Positions 20,352 to 29,054 of a stretch of 43,228 bases of DNA are shown here, one piece after another. This stretch comes from Neptuniibacter sp. UBA6509. Its GTDB lineage: Bacteria > Pseudomonadota > Gammaproteobacteria > Pseudomonadales > Balneatricaceae. Where the stretch lies: positions 1-43,228 of the forward strand of contig DJLT01000031.1 in NCBI GenBank assembly GCA_002435145.1, given 5' to 3'. Numbering within the stretch: position 1 is the stretch's first letter; each line of letters begins with the position of its first letter. Both the position numbers and the translations under genes were made by a program. The notes beneath the pieces were generated by a model. The model ran no database searches, was not told the origin of the DNA, and was given only the letters and a program-made list of their open reading frames with translations.

Positions 20352-22169
20352 ATGAAATTTCAGTGGCGCCTGTCTCTTTCTGCCATCCTACTAAGCACTA
20401 TTATTTCCGGTTGCGGCGTTCAATCACCGTCAAAACCTGTTATTAGCTCCGCTGAGCAGAACCAAATCAAGGTAACAACCCTTTTAACTAAAGCGGAAAA
20501 ATCAAAACCGATAAAATCTGCAACACTTCGAGCAGAAGCAGCACAGATCCTCCTATCTTTAGGTGAGAAGGATAGAGCATACAAAGTACTGAATGATATA
20601 GATATCAGCCTGCTTTCTCCCTCCATTCGATTTGATATAGCAAAACTAAAAGCTGAAGCTGCAATTGAACAGCAAAACCCTGATCAAGCGCTGCAACACC
20701 TATCCACCTTTGAGACGGTAAATAAAACAGATTTACTGGCGTCCCAAGAGATAGAAATTTTACAACTTCAAGCTCAGGCATTTAATCAGCAGAATGAGAT
20801 ACACAGTGAAATCAAAGCACTGATCAAACTAAGCCTCTTGCTAGATACCAACGAAGCCAAACAACAGGTTCACGACGGAATATGGGATCGACTGATACAA
20901 CTCGATTCCACGACACTCTCAACCTTATTAAGAAATGGAAACAATAGTTACTACGAACAAGGCTGGCTCGAACTTATTAGCGAACTCTCGAGCAGCACAC
21001 AATTAGATACTCAATACCAAGCGATCAACAACTGGTCAGCACTCTGGGAAGCACACCCCGCACGAACACTTCCCCCAACCGCTCTTAGCAATTTGAGTAC
21101 CGTTACGTTTAATGCAGATAAAATTGCTATTTTACTACCTCTTGAAGGAAAGCTAGCTAAAGCAGCCGCCGCAATCAAAGAGGGCATTTTAATGGCGCAT
21201 TTTCGCGAACAACAGCTTAGCAAACCCTCCCCAGAATTACTTTTCCTTAACTCCGAAAAAATCAACACACCTATTCAGCTTGCCTCCATATTAGAAGAGC
21301 AGCAAGTTGGATTAGTGATAGGCCCTTTATCAAAAGAATATGTCACGACACTCACGTCAGACACACATATTAAGACACCTATCCTAACCCTAAATTACTC
21401 AGAAGAATCAGCTAAGGAAGGCTTATACCAATTCGGGTTATCCACCAACGATGAAGCACGACAGATAGCCATTAGAGCGTGGAATGATGGAGTGAGGAAG
21501 GCAGCCGTACTGACACCTAACAGCAAATGGGGCAACAAAGTAGAAAGCGCCTTCAGCGAATATTTCACGCAACTAGGAGGCCAAGTAGTCAGCAGACACG
21601 CCTTTGGTGAAGTAAGCGAATACTCAGACGATATCGCTTCATTTCTTGGCACCAAAGAAAGCACCGATAGATACAAAGCCCTTCGCCAAGTAGTAAATAC
21701 GCGTAGAATTGAATTTGAAGAACATCGCCGCCAAGATATTGATGCCATCATTCTTACTGCACTACCTAATGATGCAAGACAGCTAACACCTATACTTGCG
21801 TTTAACTTTGCAGGCGACCTTCCGATCTATGCAACATCACACATCTACAGCGGTACCAGCGACGCCATTCAAGATCAAGATTTGAACAAAATCAAATTCA
21901 TTGGCACCCCTTGGAGCCTTAAACCAGCGTCACAAAGCAAGGTTCTAATCTCTCAACAACGCACAGATACAAATACCCGCTTTGGCCGACTCTATGCACT
22001 CGGCTTAGATGCTTACCGTATTTACCCTTATTTGCAGCAATTAAGCTCCCTACCGGGTGCGGAGATTGCAGGAGAAACAGGAAAAATAAGCATTGATAAC
22101 AATGGTATTATCAAACGAGAATTAATTTGGGCAGAATTTAAAGAAGGCTCCCCCTCAATCGTCGAGTAG
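20352..22169 (+). CDS. lpoA: LpoA, outer-membrane lipoprotein activator of PBP1A
   Basis: LpoA reaches from the outer membrane through the peptidoglycan and stimulates the class A synthase PBP1A. The 605-residue product has a lipoprotein signal (MKFQWRLSLSAILLSTIISGC, cleavage before C21) and an N-terminal helical TPR-like region (about 30-250). The C-terminal periplasmic-binding-protein-like domain (about 260-600) contains IAILLPLEGKLAKAAAAIKEG and VLTPNSKWGNKVESAF. I take ATG 20352; an in-frame GTG three codons upstream is possible. It is the first gene of lpoA-yraN-diaA-dolP, the same order as Escherichia coli yraM-yraN-diaA-yraP. Confidence 0.93.
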   Translation: MKFQWRLSLSAILLSTIISGCGVQSPSKPVISSAEQNQIKVTTLLTKAEKSKPIKSATLRAEAAQILLSLGEKDRAYKVLNDIDISLLSPSIRFDIAKLKAEAAIEQQNPDQALQHLSTFETVNKTDLLASQEIEILQLQAQAFNQQNEIHSEIKALIKLSLLLDTNEAKQQVHDGIWDRLIQLDSTTLSTLLRNGNNSYYEQGWLELISELSSSTQLDTQYQAINNWSALWEAHPARTLPPTALSNLSTVTFNADKIAILLPLEGKLAKAAAAIKEGILMAHFREQQLSKPSPELLFLNSEKINTPIQLASILEEQQVGLVIGPLSKEYVTTLTSDTHIKTPILTLNYSEESAKEGLYQFGLSTNDEARQIAIRAWNDGVRKAAVLTPNSKWGNKVESAFSEYFTQLGGQVVSRHAFGEVSEYSDDIASFLGTKESTDRYKALRQVVNTRRIEFEEHRRQDIDAIILTALPNDARQLTPILAFNFAGDLPIYATSHIYSGTSDAIQDQDLNKIKFIGTPWSLKPASQSKVLISQQRTDTNTRFGRLYALGLDAYRIYPYLQQLSSLPGAEIAGETGKISIDNNGIIKRELIWAEFKEGSPSIVE

Positions 22170-22176
22170 CGCACAC

Positions 22177-22536
22177 ATGGACAGTAACAAAATCGGCAAG
22201 GACGCCGAAAAATTGGCTGAAAAATACCTAATCAAACACCGACTAAAGCTTCTAGAACGAAATTTTAGCAGTCGCTTCGGCGAAATTGATCTAATCATGC
22301 AAGATCGGGATACCTTAACCTTTATTGAGGTACGCTATCGCAACAGCAAGATGTTCGGTGGAGCAGCAGCCTCAGTCACAGCAAGCAAACAATCCAAGAT
22401 AATCAAGACCGCTCAATTTTATTTAAGCCAAAATCCTCGCCATGCAAATAAAAATTGCCGTTTTGATGTCATCGCATTCGAATATGATGCAGCACCTTCA
22501 AGCCCTCTGTGGTATAAAGATGCATTTAGAATTTAA
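22177..22536 (+). CDS. yraN: YraN-family (UPF0102) nuclease-fold protein
   Basis: This is a 119-residue member of the UPF0102/YraN family, which has a restriction-endonuclease-like fold; its cellular role is not settled. The N-terminal GKDAEKLAEKYL, then RNFSSRFGEIDLIMQD and TLTFIEVRYR follow the family pattern. The G-E-[IL]-D-L and E-V-[RK]-x-R residues correspond to the PD-(D/E)xK-like site. The protein is full length, seven bases after lpoA and before diaA, as in other gammaproteobacteria. Confidence 0.93.
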   Translation: MDSNKIGKDAEKLAEKYLIKHRLKLLERNFSSRFGEIDLIMQDRDTLTFIEVRYRNSKMFGGAAASVTASKQSKIIKTAQFYLSQNPRHANKNCRFDVIAFEYDAAPSSPLWYKDAFRI

Positions 22537-22555
22537 GGCATAGTTTAAGGACAGC

Positions 22556-23149
22556 ATGGAACTCGAAGACCGCATTGTCAGCCTGTTTCACAACTCAATG
22601 GAAATCAACGCGATTACCATTGAACAATACACCCCATTAATCGCCCATGCTGGTGAACTTCTACTCCATTGCCTTGTCAATGAAAGCAAGATTCTCTGCT
22701 GCGCTAATGGAGCTTCATCACCCCTAGGACAACACTTTACATCACTGCTGATGAATCGTTTTAGGCATGAACGACCTGGCCTACCCGCCATAAACCTTAA
22801 CTCTGACGGATCAACACTTAGTGCGATCTGTGAAGATACCAGCTTTATGGATGCACACGCCAAACAGATCCATGCGTTAGGACAGCCCGGTGACATCCTG
22901 TTACTACTGACACCTCATGGCCGCTCGAGCAATTTAGTCCAAGCGATTCAAGCAGCACATGATAGAGAGATGACCGTTATTGTATTAAACGGCGGAGACG
23001 GTGGAGATATCACCGCCCTGCTAAGCCCTGAAGAGGTTGAGATTTGCGTGCCTAGCGAAGATAGCGCACTTGTTCACCACGCACAGTTATTAGTATTACA
23101 CGCACTATGTGATTTAATCGATTATCAACTATTTGGAAGCGACGAGTAA
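22556..23149 (+). CDS. diaA: DiaA, SIS-domain DnaA initiator-associating protein
   Basis: DiaA is a tetrameric SIS-domain protein that binds DnaA and promotes ordered assembly at oriC. The 197-residue product matches Escherichia coli DiaA in length (196) and shows the SIS core ILCCANGASSPLGQHF, ALGQPGDILLLLTPHGRS and MTVIVLNGGDGGDITALL. The related paralogue GmhA is the alternative, but DiaA is favoured by the lpoA-yraN-diaA-dolP order. AAGGAC lies five bases upstream of ATG 22556. Its stop overlaps the dolP start by one base (TAATG). Confidence 0.9.
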   Translation: MELEDRIVSLFHNSMEINAITIEQYTPLIAHAGELLLHCLVNESKILCCANGASSPLGQHFTSLLMNRFRHERPGLPAINLNSDGSTLSAICEDTSFMDAHAKQIHALGQPGDILLLLTPHGRSSNLVQAIQAAHDREMTVIVLNGGDGGDITALLSPEEVEICVPSEDSALVHHAQLLVLHALCDLIDYQLFGSDE

Positions 23150-23733
23150 TGATTAACAGCAAAACACTACTACTCATAACAAGCTTAGGTTTATCACTTG
23201 CTATTTCAGGTTGCTCAGACTTAATAAGCGCAGGACATGAACAACCGATTCAAGAAGACCCAGGCAATCGCACTTACGGCTCTTACATTGATGACGAAGT
23301 GGTAGAAACGCTCTCCATGGTAAACCTGAATAAAGGTTCCGAAAACATGGAAGCCTCAAACATAAGCGTAACCAGTTTCAATGGCATCGTATTACTCACA
23401 GGACAAGCTCCAAACGAGATGGCACGCCAAGAAGCGGAACAGATCGTTTCACAAGTAAGAAAGGTAAAGAAAATCCACAACGAAATTAAAATTTCTGGAA
23501 TTTCATCTACTCTTGCGAGAACAAATGACACCTGGCTAACAACAAAAGTTAAGGCTGAATTGCTAACCAATGAAGCGGTAGAAGGCTCACGCATCAAAGT
23601 TGTTACCGACAGTAGTACAGTATACCTAATGGGACTCGTCAGCCCTCAAGAATCAGATATTGCGATAAACATCGTACGCGGGATACCCGGCGTAGAGAAA
23701 ATTGTTAAAGTATTTGAATACGTTAACCGCTGA
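23149..23733 (+). CDS. dolP: DolP (YraP), BON-domain outer-membrane lipoprotein
   Basis: DolP supports outer-membrane integrity and division-site amidase control. The 194-residue product has a lipobox (LGLSLAISGC, cleavage before C22). Two BON domains follow, roughly 50-115 and 125-192, each with the pattern of a small alpha/beta lipid-binding module (GIVLLTGQAPNEMARQEAE and STVYLMGLVSPQESDIA). It is the last gene of the plus-strand lpoA operon and ends at the convergent terminator before sspB. Confidence 0.93.
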   Translation: MINSKTLLLITSLGLSLAISGCSDLISAGHEQPIQEDPGNRTYGSYIDDEVVETLSMVNLNKGSENMEASNISVTSFNGIVLLTGQAPNEMARQEAEQIVSQVRKVKKIHNEIKISGISSTLARTNDTWLTTKVKAELLTNEAVEGSRIKVVTDSSTVYLMGLVSPQESDIAINIVRGIPGVEKIVKVFEYVNR

Positions 23734-23746
23734 TAGATTTCAACTA

Positions 23747-23789
23747 CGTACTTATTTGACAGGAACAGCAAGCCAATCAAATAAGTACG
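23747..23789. terminator. Bidirectional terminator between dolP and sspB
   Basis: CGTACTTATTTGA (23747-23759) pairs perfectly with TCAAATAAGTACG (23777-23789), a 13-bp stem with a 17-base loop, between two convergent genes. On the plus strand ATTTTC follows; on the minus strand AGTTG. The long stem fits shared termination although the T-tracts are modest. Confidence 0.65.
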
Positions 23790-23818
23790 ATTTTCACTGA
23801 CTCTCTTATTCAGCGTAC

Positions 23819-24241
23819 CTACTTAACAACCTTTAAACTTGGTCTTTTCGGCTTATCATCCTTAACGTCCGCCTCAGTATCAACTGAAACCTCAACCTCA
23901 CTCATCTGCTCTTCTAAATAAGCCTCTATACCGGGCTCGCCACCGAACCCCATTCCCTGACCGTTCTCACGTGCGTAAATAGCCAACAATGCTTTCATCG
24001 GAATATACACATCCATAGGCTGGCCCGAAAATCGCGCATTAAACGAGATGGCCTGATCATCCATAAAAAAATTTCGTACCGCAGATGGGTTTATATTCAT
24101 AACAATCTGACCCTCCTCTACAAACTGTAGCGGGACAGTCACATCTGCCGCGTTAGCATCAACTAGCAGATGCGGCGTCAAATCACTGTCCAACAACCAG
24201 TCATACAAAGCTTTAACAATATAAGGACGACTAGGCTTCAT
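23819..24241 (-). CDS. sspB: SspB, ClpXP specificity adaptor
   Basis: SspB tethers ssrA-tagged proteins and other substrates to ClpXP. The 140-residue product has the substrate-binding fold (about 1-110; motifs RPYIVKALYDWL, PLQFVEEGQIVMNI, FNARFSGQPMDVYIPMKALLAIYARENGQGM). An acidic flexible linker follows, then the C-terminal ClpX-docking peptide RPSLKVVK (133-140), nearly identical to that of Escherichia coli. It follows sspA on the same strand, but a strong terminator-like hairpin lies in the 81-base gap. Confidence 0.97.
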   Translation of the reverse strand: MKPSRPYIVKALYDWLLDSDLTPHLLVDANAADVTVPLQFVEEGQIVMNINPSAVRNFFMDDQAISFNARFSGQPMDVYIPMKALLAIYARENGQGMGFGGEPGIEAYLEEQMSEVEVSVDTEADVKDDKPKRPSLKVVK

Positions 24242-24274
24242 TTTAAGTACTCACTTCTCTTTCAATTAGACATA

Positions 24275-24304
24275 AAAAAAGGGATGAAACATCATCCCTT
24301 TTTT
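24275..24304 (-). terminator. Strong hairpin with A/T tails between sspA and sspB
   Basis: GGGATGA (24281-24287) pairs with TCATCCC (24292-24298) around AACA, and six A/T pairs extend the stem to 24275-24304. On the minus strand this reads as an intrinsic terminator with a T-tract directly after sspA. Only 33 bases remain before the sspB start, so sspB is probably expressed by read-through. Confidence 0.85.
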
Positions 24305-24322
24305 ACAACAGTTCCGCAAAGC

Positions 24323-24961
24323 TTAATCGCGCATTTCGCGCTCAGCTTCTGACAAGCTTACTTGGAAGGATTCGCGTTCGAACAAACGCTCCATATACTT
24401 CACTAGCGGCTTACATTGATCTTCAGGCAGCTCAATACCCAATAGCTGCAGACGCCATAGTAGCGGTGCCAAACAGCAATCAACCAAAGTAAATTCTTCG
24501 CTCATAAAGAACGGCTTATCATCAAAAATAGGCGAAATAGTGACTAAGCTATCGCGCAAATTTTTACGAATTTCTTCAGCCTTATCTTCATCATCAGCCA
24601 TTGAAGCTTCAAAGATCTGATCCGCAAGATCACACCAGTCACGCTGAATACGATACATATAAAGACGACTTTCAGCGCGCGCTACCGGATAAACAGGCAA
24701 CAGCGGTGGATGAGGGAAACGCTCATCAAGATATTCCATCATCACGTTTGGCTCATACAAAACCAAATCGCGGTCCAACAAAGTTGGCAAGCTGTTATAT
24801 GGATTCACAGAGGTTAGATCTTCAGGTAGATCATTCTCATCGCAATCATGAATCTCTACAGCGACACCTTTCTCAGCCAATACGATACGTACGCGATGGC
24901 TATACTGATCTTCACCATTTGAGTAGAACGACATGGAAGAACGTTTTGCCACGACACCCAT
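24323..24961 (-). CDS. sspA: SspA, stringent starvation protein A
   Basis: SspA is a glutathione-transferase-fold protein that binds RNA polymerase/sigma70 and alters promoter choice in stress. The 212-residue product has the N-terminal thioredoxin-like part ([30 protein letters not shown]) and a C-terminal helical domain with [15 protein letters not shown]. The surface patch equivalent to the PHP motif appears as FPHPPLLPV. Start ATG 24961 gives MGVVAKRS, like Escherichia coli MAVAANKRS. It lies between petC and sspB, as in Pseudomonas. Confidence 0.96.
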   Translation of the reverse strand: MGVVAKRSSMSFYSNGEDQYSHRVRIVLAEKGVAVEIHDCDENDLPEDLTSVNPYNSLPTLLDRDLVLYEPNVMMEYLDERFPHPPLLPVYPVARAESRLYMYRIQRDWCDLADQIFEASMADDEDKAEEIRKNLRDSLVTISPIFDDKPFFMSEEFTLVDCCLAPLLWRLQLLGIELPEDQCKPLVKYMERLFERESFQVSLSEAEREMRD

Positions 24962-24989
24962 TAACTATTCCCCTTTTCAGAAACAGACA

Positions 24990-25012
24990 CGCGGCCCCAT
25001 AGTGAGGCCGCG
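24990..25012 (-). terminator. GC-rich hairpin between petC and sspA
   Basis: CGCGGCC (24990-24996) and GGCCGCG (25006-25012) form a perfect 7-bp stem with a nine-base loop, 31 bases after the petC stop. The minus-strand continuation is only moderately T-rich, so it may be a weak terminator of the bc1 operon or an attenuator before sspA. Confidence 0.45.
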
Positions 25013-25043
25013 CATGAAACAGTGTAATTATATCACACTGCTA

Positions 25044-25817
25044 TTAGTGTATATCTCTCCAGAACTCTTTCTTCAAAGCGTAAGCCAGGAAGAAGAACAA
25101 GAAAAGGAAGATCAATACATATGTACCAATACGTTGAGAATCCAACTTAGATGGTTCACCCATGTAAACCATAAAGTTTACAAGATCATAAACAACCTTA
25201 TCGAATTCAGCAGGTGATAACTCACCTGAACCTTTAGCAACGTTAGCACAGTTGTTTAAAGGTGTATTTGTAAGTGGGTCGATACCTTTGCCACGCATAC
25301 CGTTAGCGTGCATCTCATCCCAAGAACAGCTTGCAGTTACTACACCTTGCAGTGAACCAAGAACGTTAGGCATACCAACATCTTTAAATACTGCGTTGTT
25401 CACACCCCAAGGGCGGGACTCATCAGCATAAAAGCTACGAAGGTAAGTATATAACCAATCACCACCACGCAGACGCGCTTCTAGCGTCAAATCTGGTGGA
25501 GGGTTACCAAACCATTTACCCGCATCTGCTTTAGACATAGCGATCGTCATCTGTTCGCCGACTTTCTGATCACTAAAGATCAGATTTTCAGCAACTAGCT
25601 CCGGATTCATACCTAAATCAATAGCTGCACGCTCATAACGCTGATATTCAGCTGAGTGACAACCTAAGCAGTAGTTCACAAATGTTTGCATACCACGTTG
25701 TAGGGAAGGTTGATTCTTCAAATCAACGTCCATGTGGTCCAGGTGACCAGAACCACCAGCAGCATTGGCCGTAAGAGGCAGCACTGCCATAACTAAAGTG
25801 ATTAATAACTTTTTCAT
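25044..25817 (-). CDS. petC: Cytochrome c1 of the ubiquinol:cytochrome c reductase
   Basis: Cytochrome c1 accepts electrons from the Rieske protein and passes them to a soluble cytochrome c on the periplasmic side. The 257-residue product has a Sec signal (MKKLLITLVMAVLPLTANA) and the heme-attachment motif CLGCH at 50-54. It ends in a C-terminal transmembrane anchor (about 232-252, YVLIFLFLFFFLAYAL) followed by a basic tail. It is the last gene of petA-petB-petC and overlaps petB by one base (TGATG). Confidence 0.95.
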   Translation of the reverse strand: MKKLLITLVMAVLPLTANAAGGSGHLDHMDVDLKNQPSLQRGMQTFVNYCLGCHSAEYQRYERAAIDLGMNPELVAENLIFSDQKVGEQMTIAMSKADAGKWFGNPPPDLTLEARLRGGDWLYTYLRSFYADESRPWGVNNAVFKDVGMPNVLGSLQGVVTASCSWDEMHANGMRGKGIDPLTNTPLNNCANVAKGSGELSPAEFDKVVYDLVNFMVYMGEPSKLDSQRIGTYVLIFLFLFFFLAYALKKEFWRDIH

Positions 25818-27064
25818 CAGCCTGTAACCCTTTCTGGAACTGGTTTAGTGCTTTCCATTTTGGTATAGAACGGCATAGCAAAGAAGTACAAGAAATATAG
25901 CGCAGTACAAATCTGAGCTGCAACTGTACGTTCAGGGCTAGAAGCTACAACACCAAGGTAACCCAAGATTACAAAGCTTACACAGAAGATCACTAACATA
26001 ACCTTACTGATCATACCTTTGTAACGAATAGATTTAACCGGGCTACGGTCAAGCCATGGTAGAACGAATAGAATTGCAATCGCACCACCCATTACAACAA
26101 CACCAGGGAACTGAGACCCAAACATTGGCGGAATCGCACGCAACATTGCGTAGAATGGCGTAAAATACCAAACAGGAGCAATATGATTAGGCGTCTTCAG
26201 CGGGTTAGCTGGCTCAAAGTTTGGCGCTTCAATTAGGTAGCCACCACCTTCTGGGAAGAAGAAGATAACTGCACAGAAAACAAACAAGAACACAACCACA
26301 CCTACAATATCTTTAACAGAGTAGTATGGGTGGAATGGAATACCGTCTACAGGTACGCCGTTCTCATCTTTGTTTTCTTTAATTTCAATACCATCTGGGT
26401 TGTTAGAACCCACTTCATGCAGAGCAATGATATGCAGTACAACCAATGCTAGAAGCACGATTGGCAATGCAACAACATGCAAAGAGAAGAAACGGTTAAG
26501 CGTAATACCAGAGATTAGGTAATCACCACGGATCCACTCTGCAAGCTCAGGACCAATAAATGGCACAGCCTGGAACAGAGATACAATTACCTGAGCACCC
26601 CAGTATGACATCTGCCCCCATGGTAATAGGTAACCCATGAAAGCCTCAGCCATAAGCGCTAAGTAAATTGTCATACCGAACAACCAAACCAACTCACGTG
26701 GCTTGCGGTAAGATCCATACATCATGCCACGAAGCATGTGCAGATAAACAACTACGAAGAATGCAGACGCGCCCGTTGAATGCATATAACGCAGCAACCA
26801 ACCATATTCGACGTCACGCATGATGTACTCAATTGATGCAAACGCGCCTTCAGCAGAAGGATTGTAAGACATAGTCAACCAAATACCTGTTAGCAGCTGG
26901 TTTACAAGAACCAACAATGCTAATGAACCAAAGAAGTACCAGAAGTTAAAGTTCTTTGGTGCGTAATATTTAGATAGGTGATCTTCCCACATTGCCGTAG
27001 CCGGGAAACGATCATCAATCCAACCCATGATACCTGGGTTTCCTTTATTTCGAGAACCAGCCAT
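25817..27064 (-). CDS. petB: Cytochrome b of the bc1 complex
   Basis: This is the membrane core of complex III, carrying hemes bL and bH and both quinone sites. The 415-residue protein has eight expected helices. The paired heme histidines sit in RYMHSTGASAFFVVVYLHMLRG and in RFFSLHVVALPIVLLALVVLHIIALH, and the Qo-site region is GQMSYWGAQVIVSLFQAVPFIG. The Qo PEWY-type tetrapeptide appears as APVWYFTPFYAMLRAIP, i.e. with PVWY rather than PEWY; I recall PVWY-type variants in related proteobacteria, so this is not treated as a defect. It starts with a one-base overlap on the petA stop. Confidence 0.97.
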   Translation of the reverse strand: MAGSRNKGNPGIMGWIDDRFPATAMWEDHLSKYYAPKNFNFWYFFGSLALLVLVNQLLTGIWLTMSYNPSAEGAFASIEYIMRDVEYGWLLRYMHSTGASAFFVVVYLHMLRGMMYGSYRKPRELVWLFGMTIYLALMAEAFMGYLLPWGQMSYWGAQVIVSLFQAVPFIGPELAEWIRGDYLISGITLNRFFSLHVVALPIVLLALVVLHIIALHEVGSNNPDGIEIKENKDENGVPVDGIPFHPYYSVKDIVGVVVFLFVFCAVIFFFPEGGGYLIEAPNFEPANPLKTPNHIAPVWYFTPFYAMLRAIPPMFGSQFPGVVVMGGAIAILFVLPWLDRSPVKSIRYKGMISKVMLVIFCVSFVILGYLGVVASSPERTVAAQICTALYFLYFFAMPFYTKMESTKPVPERVTG

Positions 27065-27660
27065 TATGCAGTCTCCTGATCTACACCAACGATGATCACG
27101 TTATCACTAGCATAGTGATGCGGTGGGATCACCAAGTTACTTGGCGCCGGGGAGCCGTTCATTACACGACCAGACAGGTCAAAACGAGAACCATGGCATG
27201 GGCAGTAATATCCACCAACCCAATCAGGACCAAGATCGGCAGGAGCCAATTCTGGACGATGAGTAGGTGAACAACCTAGATGCGTACAAATTCCAACCAA
27301 GACAGTAAATTCATCACGGATAGAACGCGCTGGCGTCTGTGGAATATATTCAGGCTGCTGAGCCAAGTTTTCAGAATTAGGATCTTGTAAATTATCTAAT
27401 TTAGCTAGATCAGCCAAAGTTTCTTTGCTACGGCGAAGAACCCATACAGGCTTACCACGCCAGCTAACAACTGTCTGCTGACCTGGTTCTAATTTACTAA
27501 TATCCACCTTGACAGGTGCGCCGGCAGTTCTTGCCTTAGCACTCGGTGTCCAGGAAGCTACGAATGGGACAGCTGCTCCTACAGCACCAACCGCACCAAC
27601 TGCGGATGTAGCACCGATTAGGAGACGGCGCCGACCCTTATTCACGCCATCATTGCTCAT
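27064..27660 (-). CDS. petA: Rieske iron-sulfur subunit of the bc1 complex
   Basis: The Rieske subunit takes the first electron from ubiquinol at the Qo site. The 198-residue product has a twin-arginine-type N-terminus (KGRRRLLIGATSAV) with an uncleaved transmembrane helix (about 14-36) and a 2Fe-2S domain. Ligands are C125 and H127 in CTHLGC and C153 and H156 in CPCHGS, with the disulfide pair C130/C155. GGGGAG lies a suitable distance before ATG 27660. It is the first gene of the petABC operon, and a TATAAT near 27734 on the minus strand is a candidate -10. Confidence 0.97.
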   Translation of the reverse strand: MSNDGVNKGRRRLLIGATSAVGAVGAVGAAVPFVASWTPSAKARTAGAPVKVDISKLEPGQQTVVSWRGKPVWVLRRSKETLADLAKLDNLQDPNSENLAQQPEYIPQTPARSIRDEFTVLVGICTHLGCSPTHRPELAPADLGPDWVGGYYCPCHGSRFDLSGRVMNGSPAPSNLVIPPHHYASDNVIIVGVDQETA

Positions 27661-27854
27661 TAAGACTATCTCCCCTCAATCGACCTTATTTTGTATTTTT
27701 GCAGGTGCAGAAATACCCTGGCCGCTAAGAATTATAAAACATTGGAAACATGTATCTTTAAAATGGCCAAATAGTAATGAAAACACCCCTTTTTTACAAG
27801 GTGAATTACTGTTTTTCGAGGTATCTTAGGCCAAAGTATTGATTTAGTGCAGTG

Positions 27855-27891
27855 CAAAAAAAACGCCCATCCCAAAAAATGAGATAAGCGT
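27855..27891 (-). terminator. Rho-independent terminator after rpsI
   Basis: An 11-bp stem (27863-27873 with 27881-27891, three G-U pairs) closes a seven-base loop. On the minus strand it is followed by a run of eight T (27862-27855). It lies 35 bases after the rpsI stop and ends the rplM-rpsI operon before petA. Confidence 0.85.
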
Positions 27892-27925
27892 TTTTCTGAA
27901 TCCGTATTCTCGAAGAGAAAACGAA

Positions 27926-28318
27926 TTAACGTTTGGAGAACTGTGGCTTCTTACGTGCTTTACGTAGACCAACTTTCTTACGTTCAACCATACGAGCGTC
28001 ACGAGTAACGTAACCGGCTTCGCGTAGTGCTGGACGTAGAGTCTCATCAAAAACCATCAGCGCACGTGTAATACCGTGACGGATAGCGCCTGCCTGACCG
28101 AAGCCACCGCCGCCTTTAACTGTAACAACAACGTCAAAAGACTCAGTGTTGCCAGTTAGTTCAAGTGGCTGACGCACGATCATGCGAGCAGTTTCACGAC
28201 CGAAGTAATCTTCGATTGTGCGGTTATTAATAGTGATAACACCTGTACCTGGACGTAGGAAAACACGTGCAGCAGACGTTTTACGACGACCTGTACCGTA
28301 ATACTGTGTAGTAGACAT
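27926..28318 (-). CDS. rpsI: 30S ribosomal protein S9
   Basis: S9 is a 30S head protein whose C-terminal tail reaches the P-site tRNA. The 130-residue product equals the Escherichia coli length and ends in the basic tail [17 protein letters not shown]. It carries [18 protein letters not shown] at the N-terminus and [19 protein letters not shown] in the middle, both diagnostic. It follows rplM with a 14-base gap and is the second gene of the operon, ended by the strong terminator at 27855-27891. Confidence 0.99.
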   Translation of the reverse strand: MSTTQYYGTGRRKTSAARVFLRPGTGVITINNRTIEDYFGRETARMIVRQPLELTGNTESFDVVVTVKGGGGFGQAGAIRHGITRALMVFDETLRPALREAGYVTRDARMVERKKVGLRKARKKPQFSKR

Positions 28319-28332
28319 AATCTTCCTTCCCC

Positions 28333-28761
28333 TTAGACGTTCAATTCTTTAGGCTGCTGAGCCTGATGCGGATGTTCTGCACCAGCATATACTTTCAGCT
28401 TCGTGTACATAGCGCGACCCAATGGGCCTTTTGGAAGCATGCCTTTAACAGCAAGCTCAATAGTGCGCGTAGGGAAAGTTTCTACCATCTTTTCGAAAGA
28501 AGCTTCTTTCAAGCCACCTGGGAAACCAGTGTGGTGGTAGTAAGTTTTATCTTGACGCTTGTTACCTGTAACGCCTACTTTTTCAGCGTTGATAACTACA
28601 ATGTAGTCACCAGTATCAACATGCGGAGTGTAAACTGGCTTATGCTTGCCACGTAGACGACGTGCAATTTCAGTAGCCAGACGACCCAGAGTTTTACCTT
28701 CTGCGTCAACAACGTACCAGTCGCGTTTTACTTCGGCTGGCTTAGCGACGAATGTTTTCAT
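28333..28761 (-). CDS. rplM: 50S ribosomal protein L13
   Basis: L13 is an early-assembling 50S protein. The 142-residue product equals the Escherichia coli length, with [19 protein letters not shown] near the N-terminus, [12 protein letters not shown] in the middle, and the signature [20 protein letters not shown]. It leads the rplM-rpsI operon behind a strong stable-RNA-like promoter and a leader of about 140 nt that may carry autoregulation by L13, as known in Escherichia coli. Confidence 0.99.
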   Translation of the reverse strand: MKTFVAKPAEVKRDWYVVDAEGKTLGRLATEIARRLRGKHKPVYTPHVDTGDYIVVINAEKVGVTGNKRQDKTYYHHTGFPGGLKEASFEKMVETFPTRTIELAVKGMLPKGPLGRAMYTKLKVYAGAEHPHQAQQPKELNV

Positions 28762-28834
28762 CTGTATAGCCTTTCAACTTGACTCAGATCTCGTTACCCA
28801 AAATACAAATAACCGACCTGACTTATAATTATTT

Positions 28835-28858
28835 GTTGTCAAAAACAATCCTGACAAC
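28835..28858 (-). promoter_or_regulatory. Hairpin in the rplM leader
   Basis: GTTGTC and GACAAC form a perfect 6-bp stem (28835-28840 with 28853-28858) around a 12-base loop, within the transcribed leader, 75-100 bases before the rplM start. L13 of Escherichia coli represses its operon through leader RNA; whether this hairpin is that site is inference. Read on the minus strand, the loop begins AGGAT. Confidence 0.4.
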
Positions 28859-28904
28859 TCGATTTTCGCCCAAATTCTAGCAACCCTAAAACTTGGGAGC
28901 GCGC

Positions 28905-28933
28905 ATTATATATACCTACCAACACACTCGCAA
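28905..28933 (-). promoter_or_regulatory. rplM-rpsI promoter with GC-rich discriminator
   Basis: On the minus strand TTGCGA (28933-28928) and the perfect -10 TATAAT (28910-28905) are 17 bases apart, followed by GCGCGC. That strong -10 plus GC discriminator is typical of growth-rate and stringently controlled ribosomal promoters. Confidence 0.85.
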
Positions 28934-28994
28934 GCACACAGTAACAATTAATCACTAATAGGAGGTTCTAAAGACCATTATTTACCAGCTACAC

Positions 28995-29027
28995 ACTCAA
29001 AAACAAAAAAGACGCTTAACGCGCCTT
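28995..29027 (-). terminator. Rho-independent terminator after zapE
   Basis: AAGACGC (29009-29015) and GCGCCTT (29021-29027) pair over seven positions (one G-U in RNA) with a five-base loop. On the minus strand it is followed by TTTTTTGTTTTT. It lies 28 bases after the zapE stop. Confidence 0.8.
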
Positions 29028-29054
29028 TCTTTAGCAAAATAACTATCTATTGAA

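Noticed and set aside
26140-26200. Cytochrome b PVWY instead of PEWY as an inactivating change
   Set aside because: PVWY-type variants occur in functional proteobacterial bc1 complexes as far as I know; the neighbouring subunits are complete.
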